From assembly GCA_017562135.1 (NCBI GenBank), contig QEYB01000182.1:1-64000 (forward strand): a DNA stretch of 64,000 nucleotides, given 5' to 3'. The notes below the pieces were generated by a model that searched no databases, had not been told where the DNA came from, and was given only the letters and a program-made list of their open reading frames with translations. Positions 51,563 to 62,899 of this stretch are shown piece after piece. This DNA comes from Dipylidium caninum. Its lineage: Eukaryota > Platyhelminthes > Cestoda > Cyclophyllidea > Dipylidiidae. The position numbers and the translations under genes were made by a program. Each line of letters opens with the position of its first letter. Positions within the stretch are counted from its first letter, which is position 1.

Positions 51563-52497
51563 GCGCACTTGCCATGATGAGAGATTTTCAAGTGTGCTGT
51601 TTGTGAGGATGAAATGGGGAACGACGGCGGTTGATCGAATTTGGCAAACGTCTAAAACGGATTAAGTGGCGTTTTCCCCTTCCTCCGCAATTTCAGTCTC
51701 GACTGCTCTGTTTTTGCCTTATCTCAAGATGATGACGCGGTAGCGAGGATAATGTGTGGGACCGCAGTCTACATGTAAAGTGGGATGATGTAATCTAATT
51801 TACGCGTAAGAAGTCATCCTCGCCTTCTGGATAAAAAAAATTTTTGTGGTCAAGGGGGAAATTTCACTACTTTCTCTACGGCACCTCGCTCTCGGGTCAC
51901 ACCCACCACTGAGTTCATTTACTACAGGGTTGAGGCAGGAGCCCTCGAGAAGCCGGACACTGGTGAGAAGGTGATTACCATCGTGTACTCGCTTATTTTC
52001 GCCCAAAGGGCAGGAATACTCGCTAACTGATAGAAGTACGAGACGACAAACATTCCCCTGGGGTAATAAATGTCCCCTTTTTGTCTCGATTGCGGAAAAC
52101 CTATTTAGTAATGGTTGTCAGCCCAAGTAGGACAGCCACACTCTCAAGCACACACGCAGAAAACGCGTGAATAATGCATAATTTGCACGAATACTTCGCA
52201 ACCAGGTAGGTAGGCAGGGAGGTATTTACGTGAGTGGTTGTGCAAAGGGGTTTAGTATAACTACCAGTGCTCAAACTCTACTTGTCATGGCTCTTAAATT
52301 ATCCATGGGCGTAAGTTCTTGCCCAAGGGAGGTGACGATTTGGGAGAGGGCGTGAAGGCGTGTGTAAAGAATACACACTACGCCCCCTCCCTACTCATCC
52401 GTCCCACCCCGCACTGTCATTTCCCCATCGAGTTCGAAGGTGACAGCCTGCGAAGATGAATGTGGTTGGATAGACAGGTGTCAGGTGTAATCGTGAG

Positions 52498-52572
52498 TGT
52501 GCGTGTATGTGAGTGTGTGTGTGGGATGAGCGAGCGAGCGAGCGAACGAGCGCGCGTGTGTGTGTGTGTGTG
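52498..52572. repeat. Compound (TG)n-(GAGC)n-(TG)n repeat
   Basis: A TG run, then about four GAGC tetramers, then a second clean TG run of about nine copies. Confidence 0.85.
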
Positions 52573-52644
52573 CTAGCCCATCTTCTGCTCCTACTGTTGT
52601 CTCTGTTGCCCTTAATCGTCTTGGCTAAATCAGCAGAGGAAAGT

Positions 52645-52657
52645 GGGGGGGGGGGGG
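52645..52657. repeat. Poly-G tract
   Basis: Thirteen consecutive G. Such tracts are prone to length errors and can form quadruplex-like structure between strands. Confidence 0.9.
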
Positions 52658-54250
52658 ATGAAGAGACACCAGGCGTCAATCTCACCTAGACTCGACACAT
52701 CGAGCTCACAGGACAGGAAAAAGGACGAAAATACTAGTGTGTGGTAGAAAAAGAAGGAGAGTGGAGGAAGATATGACGTGAGATGAGGGAAGAGGCGAAA
52801 TGGGATGGGGCATGAAGTGCAATGAGGCCACATTCTTGGGAGTGGGACAAGTCACAAGTCCTGGCAGGTGAAGCTGAAGCGGACACCGGCAAAGGATAAT
52901 CAGCACCGAGTTTCCTTAACACACGAGTCTCAACAACAACACACAACCACCCCCACCTACTGGTACACAGCGCGTTTTACTTCCACCGCGAGTGGAACAG
53001 TGTGGTTCCCCTCGTCTGCTTTACGGCCGTCAATCCATCCACTTCGTGCCCACTTGTTACAAAGCGGTTAAGACGATCCGTAGCAGGCTCATGGCATCGC
53101 GCTCAGGTGGGGGTATCGGGATGCCCTGGAGACCCCTCGCGCAACAGGCGGTGTGTCCGCGACTTCGGAGAGCAGCCCAACTAAGTGATCCCGAGACAAT
53201 GTCGTCTTGCTGTTCGACGACCGATGAACCAACTAACTCATCGCCTGTGGGAGTAGTTTTTGCGACCGGTCAGAAAGCTAATGAAGACACCCCTTCGAGT
53301 TTTACTGCCTCCACTGTTTCCAAATTAAAATTCTCTCCAAAAGTTATCTGTAAACGGAGCTAGTGTTTTATGAGATCTGCCTCTGGTGTGAGTACTATAA
53401 AACTGCGGTTGAGGCTACAAGCAACCGAGTCGCCCATTCGAGCTTAAATTGACTCTAACAGGCAAATGATTAGCTTTTGCTCCATTTAACCACTCAGAAT
53501 TCGAGACTGTGGATTTGTGTAACCTACAGCTCATGGTACTGCCTGTGGCGACGTATTTGAATGTCACAGTCCCTCCGCCCTGTCAACAATGTCATTTTCT
53601 ACTCAACTTCACGAACACCGTGACCGACCTCCTCGCAAACTCAGTTGGTATTCCGAAATTTGATGAATTTATGCGCTACCAGGCGAGATGTCGGGGGCGT
53701 CAGTAGAAATGGAGCCGCTGGGAACGAGAGAGCAGCAAAATGGCCCCCAATTACAGGGCCGCGCCGCGGTCTGAGCCTCCACGACGCAGGGCAGGGGAGT
53801 TTTCAACACTCAAACCGATGATTGCAGGCCTGGGAGGACTGTTAAAATATCCAGTGGTGGTGAAGTGTTTACGTGGTGTGTGTATTTGTGTGATGTGAAT
53901 GGGAGCATGTGAGTGAATACAGAGGGGGTGTACATGAACAAACCTTTGTCAGTGAGTGATTTCAACCTGTAGACGTTTCGTCCCTCTCTCCTCTCTCACT
54001 GACTTGTTCAATCTCTCGCTCCCTCGCTCTCCTATGCGTGAGCGTCTCTGAGGGAACAATGCCTCAGGAGACTGATAATTAAGGCGTAGCACTTGTACAC
54101 GCCCATACGCACAACACTTTTTCTCAATCCAAACCTCATGTTTTCACCTGACACTTCCGGTCGCTATTGTTTTCGCCCCTGTGGGAGTGGATGAGGAGAG
54201 GGTGGAGCGGGGCGGAGGGAGCATAATGAGAGGCAGCACCGCACCTCGCC

Positions 54251-54308
54251 GCATCGCATCGCATCGCACCGCACCGCACCGCACCGCACCGCATCGCATC
54301 GCACCGCA
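54251..54308. repeat. Two-variant pentamer repeat (GCATC / GCACC)n
   Basis: Eleven to twelve tandem pentamers with no gaps. Three GCATC units, five GCACC units, two GCATC units, then GCACC and a partial unit. The variants occur in blocks rather than scattered. Confidence 0.9.
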
Positions 54309-54809
54309 CAACGGAAGCAGACACGCACACGCACGCGCACACGTGCCTATTTTGCGTGACATGGCAGTAGCATCTTGAGATTGCTTCCTTCACCTCCTCT
54401 TACTTCCCCTACCACTGCTCTCACCGCCAACACCACCACCACCACCACCCCCGCCACTAACTCCGCTGCTTTACGAAGCCGCGGCGTAGGCACGCACTCC
54501 TTTCTATCTCCTACCTACTTCTGCAAGGCGGTGACATCCGGTCAAGATATTGCGTGTGCGTGTGTGTTTGTGTGAGTTGCTACGTCTCGCTTCCAGCCAG
54601 TCAGTCATAGGCAGGTGGGAGAGGGGAGAGAGTGGAAAAAGGGGGACTGTTATACATATATGAATGTGGGACGCGGACACGTGCGTTTGCGCACGCGTCA
54701 ACGTGCACGCATGTCCCCTTGTGTCCGCGTCCGCACTAAATGGACAATAGACTCGTCCGTTTCTGGCTGGCCTCTGTCCCCCTGGCGCTTTCTGCCTCTC
54801 CCCCCTATC

Positions 54810-54955
54810 TTACTAGCTCTCTCGCACTCTCTCTCTCCTTCTCTTCTCTCTCCTCTCTTTCCTTATCCTCTCTCTCTATTTTCCCTCTCTCCCTCTCCCT
54901 CCCTGCCTCTCCTCCCTCCCTCCCGCCTTCTCTCTCCCTCCCTCCCTCCCTGTTG
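54810..54955. repeat. Long polypyrimidine (CT/CCT)n tract
   Basis: About 145 bp made almost entirely of C and T on the plus strand, mostly CTCTCT and CCCT units. It creates artefactual Ser/Leu-rich and Glu/Arg-rich frames on the two strands. Confidence 0.9.
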
Positions 54956-56530
54956 CTCTTACGATGGTGTGAATTATGCAGGAGCTTTTGAATGCATAGA
55001 TTTGACATGACTAACGTTTCCGACATCAAACACCGTGTATACAACAATGCATGCCTGCACGCATTATTATTACTGTTATCACCATGTGCCGTAAAAGAGT
55101 ACCCCAAGTCTCAGTCGAAGGTGCTACAAATCTGCGGCATCTGACCTTACGTCTGCCAACTGTCAGGTCTCAGTGCAGACACCCTCTGAACCCGCCGGGG
55201 AGAGTCATATCTTCTCTTCCTCCAACGCTCGTCACACTTGTGTCTGCTTAGAAAGTATGTTTTTGTAATGACCCAAACATGTATAAATGAAGGTAAATCA
55301 ACCAGCACATCGGCTGCATACCCTAAGGTGTCCTTTAACACAGACAAGGTGAGAAGTCAACTCGGCGTATCTTGTAGTCTCCACCTTCGTCAAATTGCGC
55401 CATCATCAGGCTTGTACTAACTTGTCCACACCCCACTGTCGGCGTCTGAGGCGAATGTACGTCTAATCTACTAATTAAGTTGGCCACTTTGATGTGGGGG
55501 CGAAAGAGTAGAGAACATGGCCAAATTGCAAGAGGGCTTTTGAAGGACCAAATGGTTCAATTGCATGTGTTAATTATGGATAAAAACGTCATGGGGTCTT
55601 AAAGGACGACCAGACAGCATTAAGTCAGATGAGGAAGAAAAAATGCAAGTATTCGACCGTGTCAAATCTTTTGTAATCGACCTTACAGCATATCATATAC
55701 CTCTTTTGACACCTTGGTTTGGTTTTCCAAACAGAAATATGGTGGGGGACGTTAAAACGAATTGAATGCGCCAGAATAATGCGCTGCTAGGAGTCGCACC
55801 GCGTCCAGCCCACCTTACAACTCCGCCACCATCCTCTGTTGCGTCACGCTAAAGTGAATTACCAGCGGGTGGAGATGAAAAAGACGTGTGTACGAGACAG
55901 TAGTAGCGGAGCATAGCAACAGGACGTACATGTAAGGAGGCACGATGAAATCTACTTCGTAACGATTCTCGCCAAGGTCAAAGGTTACTCTGGTCTCAGC
56001 TCAGTCGACTCAACGCTAACCAGCACTCTCCCGCCTATGCCTAGTTGGAAGCAAGCAAGTTATAGTCGAAAGCATCGAGATGACAGTTCCACTGCTCCTC
56101 CCTCTGAAGGAGGATTCTGAGAACAAGGAGATACTGGGTAAAGGATATTAATGTGTTAACTTGTGTCGTGTGCAATGCAGAAGTATCCTCCTATTAAGAG
56201 AAATGAATGCACGACAGGAGTGGGTGTTATAATGTGGGAATTAAAGGGAAGAGTTAACTTTCATGGTTATTTTACAAAATAAGCTTGCAATGTCATCGAG
56301 ATCATGGAACACAGGCGTGTTGAATTTGCCCCACCCTCCAAGATGCGTGGAGAGGAGAAACAAAAAACGAGGAATCAAAAGGGGGACTTGATAATTAGCA
56401 TTTTCACGCCACCACTACCATCTCTCTCCTCGCCTGATTAAGTTTGTATTTAAATGGACGGTCAATGCCTAATGTCCGCTGAAAACTCGCATACATATGT
56501 CACGAAAAGTGGATGATATATCCATTACTT

Positions 56531-58187
56531 TCATGACAAAGAATTTCCCATTTTGTTTTTGAACCTTGTTTGTTTTTTGCGGAGTTGGAGAGGGAATATA
56601 TTAAAAATTACGCATGAACACAAGAGACCGTAACGTATCAAGCTGAAAATGAACCAACGCTCGTGAAAATAACAAATTTTTAAGGGGTACATTGAGGAAG
56701 CTGTAGTAAGGTCACACCACCCCTGAAAGCGGAGCATGCTAGAGTAATTTACATGCGCCTTAATCCCCTTAAGTGATGGGCTGCGTAGGCTCCTTGGGGT
56801 GTTATGGAGATCGACCTCGTAACGAAACTGTTTGACAAAGTGGGGACATCTGAGAAGCATATGGATTAGACGCACAAGTTTGTCACGGACGAACTGGTGG
56901 ACAACGTTCACTAAATGCACTTTCTTTGCAATTAGGAAAAAAGCAAAACAAGTCACTGCATCTAACCACATATGTCCGAAAAATCATGGTTCTCGGCTGA
57001 AAATAATTTAACTTTTTCTAATGGTTATCTATTAAGAACTCCGAATGACTCACATTTTGTTCAACAGGCTTGAAGTGAGGGCAAACTTCATTCTCCTCCT
57101 CGCTTGTTCCCCGAAAACTAGTCTTCTTTGAGTGTAGGAGTCCGCTGTTTTGACTATCTCGACCCATAATTGTACCACTGGGCGAGAATCCACTTAAGTT
57201 CCTTGGTTTCTTACTTTTGAAGGAAGCAGTCTTTAAGCGTCGTCCGTTCACACATCGTGGAGGACTCCGAGCTACAAATCGAGAAAAGGGATGCCGAGGA
57301 GGGAAGGTTGAGCAAACATCGCTAGGATAGGATGGTAGATTTGGCAGTCGGCGTGTAAATGCATGCGGGAGAAGACCAGAAATGCGACCCCCATCCAGAC
57401 AGTTAGCATTCCCATCTTGTAGGCAAGAGTCATGAAGTAAAGAAGTCCGACCTAAATTTATGTGACAAGCATCTGCTGCAGATTTAGGATGGCGAACACG
57501 TAAGTCGATGGCGGCACCGTTTTCCGCATCATTGTCTAGAAAAGAACTTTCTAAATTCTTGCACTCTAACGAATTGTTACGAATGAATGTGTTCGAACTG
57601 GTCCGAAGAGATTTGTCGCCATAATTTGAACTCCAAGGATCTTTAAATTCAAATGGTTGAGGTCGAACTTTTTCGTTTAGTTCAGTAAGATACCGTAAAA
57701 CGGATTTTTGAAAGTTTAAAGCTTGAAAAATTGTATAACTGTACAATGAGTTCAAAATCTCATGACAAGCAGAACCAATGGGCGGGAGAGGAATTTGTTC
57801 AAGACAGGAGTTAAGGAGTTGTAAAACACTTGGATTTTCCTTCGGTAAGAATTGACCTTTGTAGACGCTGGCGGTTGAAATATGGGAAAAGGATTTTGAC
57901 ATTTGAGAAAATTCATGATAAATTTGGGACGATTTTGATTTTTGTTCAGACATTGGTTCCAACGTGTCACCAGGTATAAAATTTTCAAAGGGTACAAAAA
58001 AAGGAAATCTGCGTGGTAAAAATGGCAAGACGAAGGGCGTTGATTGCCTTGTAGACGCTTCTGAAGGAAAACTAACATTTGAGTTAAAATCGACGCTTTG
58101 TAACTGCGCCGCCAAACCAGACTGACAATCAGCAGGCGGACCCGATGAATTAATTAATCCCACTGCCTGTGCATTGCTGGTATTCAT
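56531..58187 (-). CDS. Unrecognised protein, low-complexity, probably nuclear
   Basis: I do not recognise this protein. A long minus-strand frame runs from ATG 58187 (MNTSNAQAVGLINSSGPPAD) to a stop at 57018, 389 residues. It is rich in Ser, Asn, Pro and Arg, with hydrophobic patches (LPFLPRRFPFFVPFENFIPG; LNSLYSYTIFQALNFQKSVL) and basic segments (RLKTASFKSKKPRNL). No signal peptide is seen. At 57054, after CPHFKPVEQN, there is a strong GTGAGT donor. Splicing to an acceptor near 56924 would replace the last residues with a frame running to a stop at 56531 (KVHLVNVVHQFVRDKLVRLI). Both 3' ends are possible. Further upstream, 58150-58365 has another coding-like frame (MPHKFKLDLSLEDNVDP) that may be a 5' exon. 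Composition suggests a transcription or RNA regulator, but this is a guess. Confidence 0.45.
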
Positions 58188-59801
58188 CACTAATCTTGTG
58201 CGTGAGATTGATTGGTTCAATAGGATCCACGTTATCCTCAAGAGACAGGTCAAGCTTGAATTTATGTGGCATATTGCCCTTTCGGCGCTTGCTATGGCTT
58301 AGAAAAACGTTTTCAATGTCTGGAAGTTGGATATGATTGCTTGTAATACCAGCAAGCATTATCACAAAAGCAATAATTATTATGAGCGGATTTGTGTAGC
58401 CTTATTCGAAATACCTCAACATTTGAAGGTCAAAATATAAAGTCTCGACAGATTAAAAGAAATAATTAAAACGGCCAAGGCTAGTGTAAACATGGAAACT
58501 AAAGACCAAAAATAACTAAATTTTAATTGATCTTACATTGGCATATATGGTTTTTAATAATAACGGGACCTATAATGGTGTGTTATGTTGTGAATAAACA
58601 GCGCAAAATCTCAAGCAGGCAAGGATGTTCAGCCTTGTAGCAGATAACAATTTACAATCCTGCGAAAGACAAGTATCCGTGTATCTGTTGCTTAGAGAAA
58701 AATGGCAGCTACGACGGCAAACTGTGATAATTATCACACAATGTACATATCAGTATATGATATATCTTTTAAGTGATAGTGAAATACCTCGACTGAAAGC
58801 CAACAAAGATCACAGCCCCTTTTGAGATCATTTACAAATCGTTTGATATTCCAATCAGCGATTAGTTACGCATTGCTAGTTATTACGATCAATAATTTCG
58901 TACTTCATATCTAAAAGTTAGTGTCTAAACTTCAGTGCAGAATTTAACCAAGGAAAAGAAAAGTTAATTATATAAATATTTTAATCACAATTCCGAAATA
59001 CTAGCGAAGAATAGATGTGCTTTCCTATTGGAATTCTAGTTCCAAATATTTTTTTCTGGGCTTGAAATAACCAAGCTTGGGTCAAAAGTATTATTATTTA
59101 GAGCCTGCCAAGATAAACTCAGCCTTAGACAGAAATAGCTATCGATGGTGCTATTTCATCATGGCAAGGAAACGCTGAGTTCACAAAATTCACCTGCGTA
59201 GACACATAAAAACCCTCCATAACTGAAAAGGTCCAATTAATAAGTGGAGTGAGAGATTAGCCTTCATCTTCGCTATCCCTCCTCATATAGCGATATGTGA
59301 CGACTACATACTTCTCCGAAATTATGTTAAGATGGATTGAGTGACGATGTGATAGCATATTACACAAACCGTTCCTTCTAACTGTCTATTGAATTTTCCT
59401 GCGTTAATTGAGACCAGTTAAAAAATCTCTCTCGCACTCTATTTCGCATTGGTTAAAGAACAATAAATCGGTTGACAAAAAGTTCTTTCTTACTCTGCAA
59501 CTTTGAGAAATCTACATTTAGTGTTATAATCAATTTTAAATTCCTAATTTCCGTTGATTTATCTTTGTTTGCGGAGCGCAATTTTTAAAAGTGGCATTGG
59601 ATTTCGTGATAAATTGTGTGAAACCATGCAGGTGACAATCTTAGATGACGCAATAAAACATGTGATCTTAAAACAGCCGAATTTGCATCGGCGCATATAT
59701 TCAAGAGTAAATTACCGCGTACCACCCTTTATTTTTAGTTCGAACTGCTGGATTTAAAGAAAAACTGTAAATGTGTTACAAACCCCCAGTATTCATTGCA
59801 G

Positions 59802-62800
59802 GTCGCTCGTTGAAAGGCAAGAATGGAAAAAATTTCATTTGCTGTAATCAAACGAATGACCATACCTCGTGTACATCCATACTCTTTGGTAAACTGTTTA
59901 GTGTCTCGCCTAATTACCCCAGCTGATAAGAATCGCAAAGATCAGCTTCCTTCTAAGTCTCCAAGACCCAGCCACTTTACCTCTTTAAGGCAGTCCAACG
60001 GATTGCAAACTAAAAGGAATCCACGAGATAAACGTGTTGATGTGGGTGAATTACACAATAACCAGCTTGAAGTAACAAAAAATCCCATTATATTAGTATT
60101 TAGAGTCCTGAAAAACCCGCTTGGTTTACAGAAGGGCCAAAAAATGTTGACGACCAAATGGATTTTGATGATATGAAAATACCACAATTCCATGACCAGG
60201 CGATTTGCAAGATCGAACCGATTGATTCCCCTCAGAAATGTATAATCCTATAATTTACACTTCAAATTTTAGGTAAGGGTCAAGAATCAGATGAAGCACA
60301 AAGCACTAGCACAAAGCCTAAAGGTGAGCTTTTATTCATTCCCGCCGATATTACAAGATGTACCGATCACAAATGCTCAAGAGCCGTCTACAAACTTATC
60401 CGTATCAGTAAATAAAGCTAAACGTAAGTTTACAGTTGTTATTAGCATCACTTCCACAGAAAAAGCTGTGAAGATATACACCCTTCGGGAAATAGAAACT
60501 GAGTTACACGTTCGTAGGAATGACGATGATGGTCAAATCGACCTATCTGCATTTGATAAGTTGCTCGAAATTGTCGGGCTGCGGTCGAAAAGCAATCAAA
60601 ATAATGTGGTAAACCAAATCATTCTGAAAACATTAGATAGTTGTCACCTGATTCATCGGAAGCAAATATGCATAAGCCTATTGACAAGGGCGACAATGGG
60701 GAGTACGAAAAGGTTGTATTACAATCTCTTAACCAAAAGGATATCGCTGCGCTATCCGGAGCACAAATAAACGCCCTAGATTGTGTCTGCCCCCCTAAAA
60801 GTTTCAGCGTCTATTCACCGCGTTATCCTTCACATCTACTTAATCAGGCAAGCATTGAACATGTATGAATAGCTTTTATAAATTTTTTTACATATCTAGA
60901 CATTTCGATGGTTTAGAGCCATGGTGAGTTGTTAAAACCAGCACAAGATCATTAAATTTAGACAAATGCTGCCTCAGCAAGCGCCTTCATTTGCCAGAAG
61001 ATGGAAGCTTTCAGTTCTCTGGATTCAGAAGCACAAGGAAACCATCGCAGTAAAGGGTTATTTTTCTTATAATTCAATATTAGATTCTGGATCTTTAGGA
61101 AACAGTGGCAATTTCGATTCAAGTTATGAGGAAGTGGACAATGATCAACTTGGTGAAATGATGTAAATGTTGCTCATCTTCTATGCTTACATTTAGACAA
61201 CCGAATGATGGCTACGAATGCTTTTCTCAGGGGATTCCATTTCAAAGTACTATGAGGCTCCCCCTTGGCACTGGACCAAGTCGGTTGCCAGGCAGAATTT
61301 TCAATCCACTGGAACTTCAAGGTGGCAATAGGTTTCTCCCACGGCATTCTTTACAACCATTTTTTCTACAGCAGATTCTTCAACAACAACAGTTAGCCAA
61401 ATGTATGTCATTAAGTTTATTTAAAGCCGCTGTGAAACTATACGTTACTAAGCCTATTTATCTATTGATCTTCAGACTCCCTCTCTTGTCGAAACATTTC
61501 TTAGCATATACTCTGTCTGATAAGTTACTGCAGTCATTAAGACTTGAGTCTTTTGGTGCCTTGGCGGAAGGAGACCGGTTCTTCAAATTTACCTTCATTC
61601 ACTCACTTTACTAGAGTCATTAGACTTTCTTTTCAGCCGATTTGGATCAGTTGCTCCGGTAAAATTTATGTATTGCAGTAGCCATCGAACATGGAAATAA
61701 GTTAAATCTCCCACATAAGCGCTGCAAATTGGTTAATCTTAATAGGTATCCATGCCACCAATTTTTTCTTGGGGCATCAAACTAAAACGATGATCTCTTG
61801 CTAAGACTTTTTGTCGAGAGACCGACATTTTAGACTTGTGGCATATTGAATCCCCCCCCCCCCCCTTCTTATTGCAAAATAATTCGATTTTGCGACACAG
61901 TCAACAAATGTGCACAAGGCGGACATCAGGTAAAACCTTGTCGCCCATTCAATTGGCCTTACTATTACCGCTAAGTACATTTATTTGCTGAATCTCCAAA
62001 TTCAAGTCCGATTTCATCATATGTGAGCGAAGTTTATATCAACCTTATTCCGTGTCTATTTCCTTTAATTCTTACAGAGCTGAGTTGACAAGAGTTCAAT
62101 ACCTCGCAATATCATGTTATTTGAAATACTTCTCCTCTCGCGGTTAACTTAATCTTACCCTAGTGCTACATCGTCCATTAATTTAATCACTTGCTTGCCT
62201 GTACCGTTTGACCAATATTTGGCTACTCGCTCTTGGGGTAGCTAAAGTCCCAATCAGGATGGCTTTGATTCGAACCCAAACCCTTTCAGAACGTCATTAT
62301 AGACAGTGGACACTCATTCATCTACAGGAATTGGTTTTTTGTATTTGGGCTCGAATATCCGCATTATTCTCGCAACTCATGCCCGCCAAAGCTTAATAAT
62401 CTGGTTGGTCAACAAAAATACCATGGACAAATTAAAGGAGTTTGGTTTCTTCTTACAGCATAATTTCTATTCCTTTATTTAATAGTAACATCCTTTTGAG
62501 TGAGGCCGACAAGACCAAAAAAGTTGTTTAATCACATAGGTTGAATAAGTGAGTAAAACCAAACGTAAATACTAAACCGAACCAATAGGGGTCAAGTGTT
62601 GCACACCTGTCAAAAAAACATTTGCCCATTAGATTCAGCACTACATCTGCTAGGCATACGCAACAACGTCATGAGTTTCTTGCCGGGTTACCAGCAGGCG
62701 CAAATGCAACCTTTCTTCTGTCCCCACCCTACCAACTCAAATACCACCAACTATTCGACTTGTAATCAGTTTCTCCATCACCACCAACATGCGGTGCCGA

Positions 62801-62898
62801 CAACGGCGACAGGTGGACCCATAGAACATGACTTGGGATATCCGCCTACCCCCATGCACAGAGGCCACCTCCCAGGTGTCAGAAAACCAGCGCAGTGA
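59802..62898 (+). CDS. EIF4ENIF1: Probable eIF4E transporter (4E-T / EIF4ENIF1), N-terminus missing
   Basis: 4E-T binds the cap-binding protein eIF4E, represses translation and nucleates P-bodies. Thirteen exons fit in phase: 59802-59888, 59923-60071, 60104-60239, 60273-60323, 60358-60423, 60460-60605, 60641-60862, 60962-61049, 61084-61162, 61197-61402, 61637-61658, 62078-62142, 62633-62898 (about 527 residues). Key matches to vertebrate 4E-T: SPEKPAWFTEGPKNV with a following MDFDDMKIP (the PEWFxxGP...GFDD block), then YTLREIETELHV and GQIDLSAFDKLLEIVGLRS (the EEVEAGLK / MTAFNKLVSTM region). The C-terminal part is Gln- and Pro-rich (FLQQILQQQQLAK; FLPGYQQAQMQPFF), typical of P-body proteins. 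Seven introns are only 32-36 bp. The eIF4E-binding YxxxxL motif should lie in 5' exons that I could not find. The last three small exons are less certain. Confidence 0.6.
61852..61865. repeat. Poly-C tract
   Basis: Fourteen C in a row, inside an inferred intron of the 4E-T gene. It resembles the poly-C at 8328-8339 and the poly-G at 52645-52657. Confidence 0.9.
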
Positions 62899-62899
62899 A

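Larger units (their letters stand above)
50200..56500. other. Repeat-rich gene-poor region upstream of the BEN gene
   Basis: No protein family recognised in six kilobases. The sequence is full of simple repeats and GC-rich alternating tracts, so most frames are low-complexity shadows. Two plus-strand frames look slightly coding-like in composition: 52992-53363 (acidic, Ser-rich second half) and 53509-53706. I cannot link them by splicing or name them. The BEN-gene promoter should lie at the left edge. Confidence 0.5.

Noticed and set aside
54615..55107. Frames of 131, 100 and 83 codons
   Set aside because: They are translations of the polypyrimidine tract at 54810-54955.
56730..56860. Degenerate C2H2 zinc finger (CPHFVKQFRYEVDLHN)
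   Set aside because: The spacing of the first Cys, Phe and Leu fits, but the second Cys and both His are missing, so it cannot bind zinc as written.
60240..60290. Reading through the short 4E-T introns as coding
   Set aside because: Read-through gives stops or breaks phase; removing 32-36 bp GT-AG segments gives one continuous frame.
62230..62300. A T-loop-like GGGTTCGAATC on the minus strand near 62270
   Set aside because: A matching acceptor stem is absent upstream and no D or anticodon arm can be folded; it lies in an intron of the 4E-T model.
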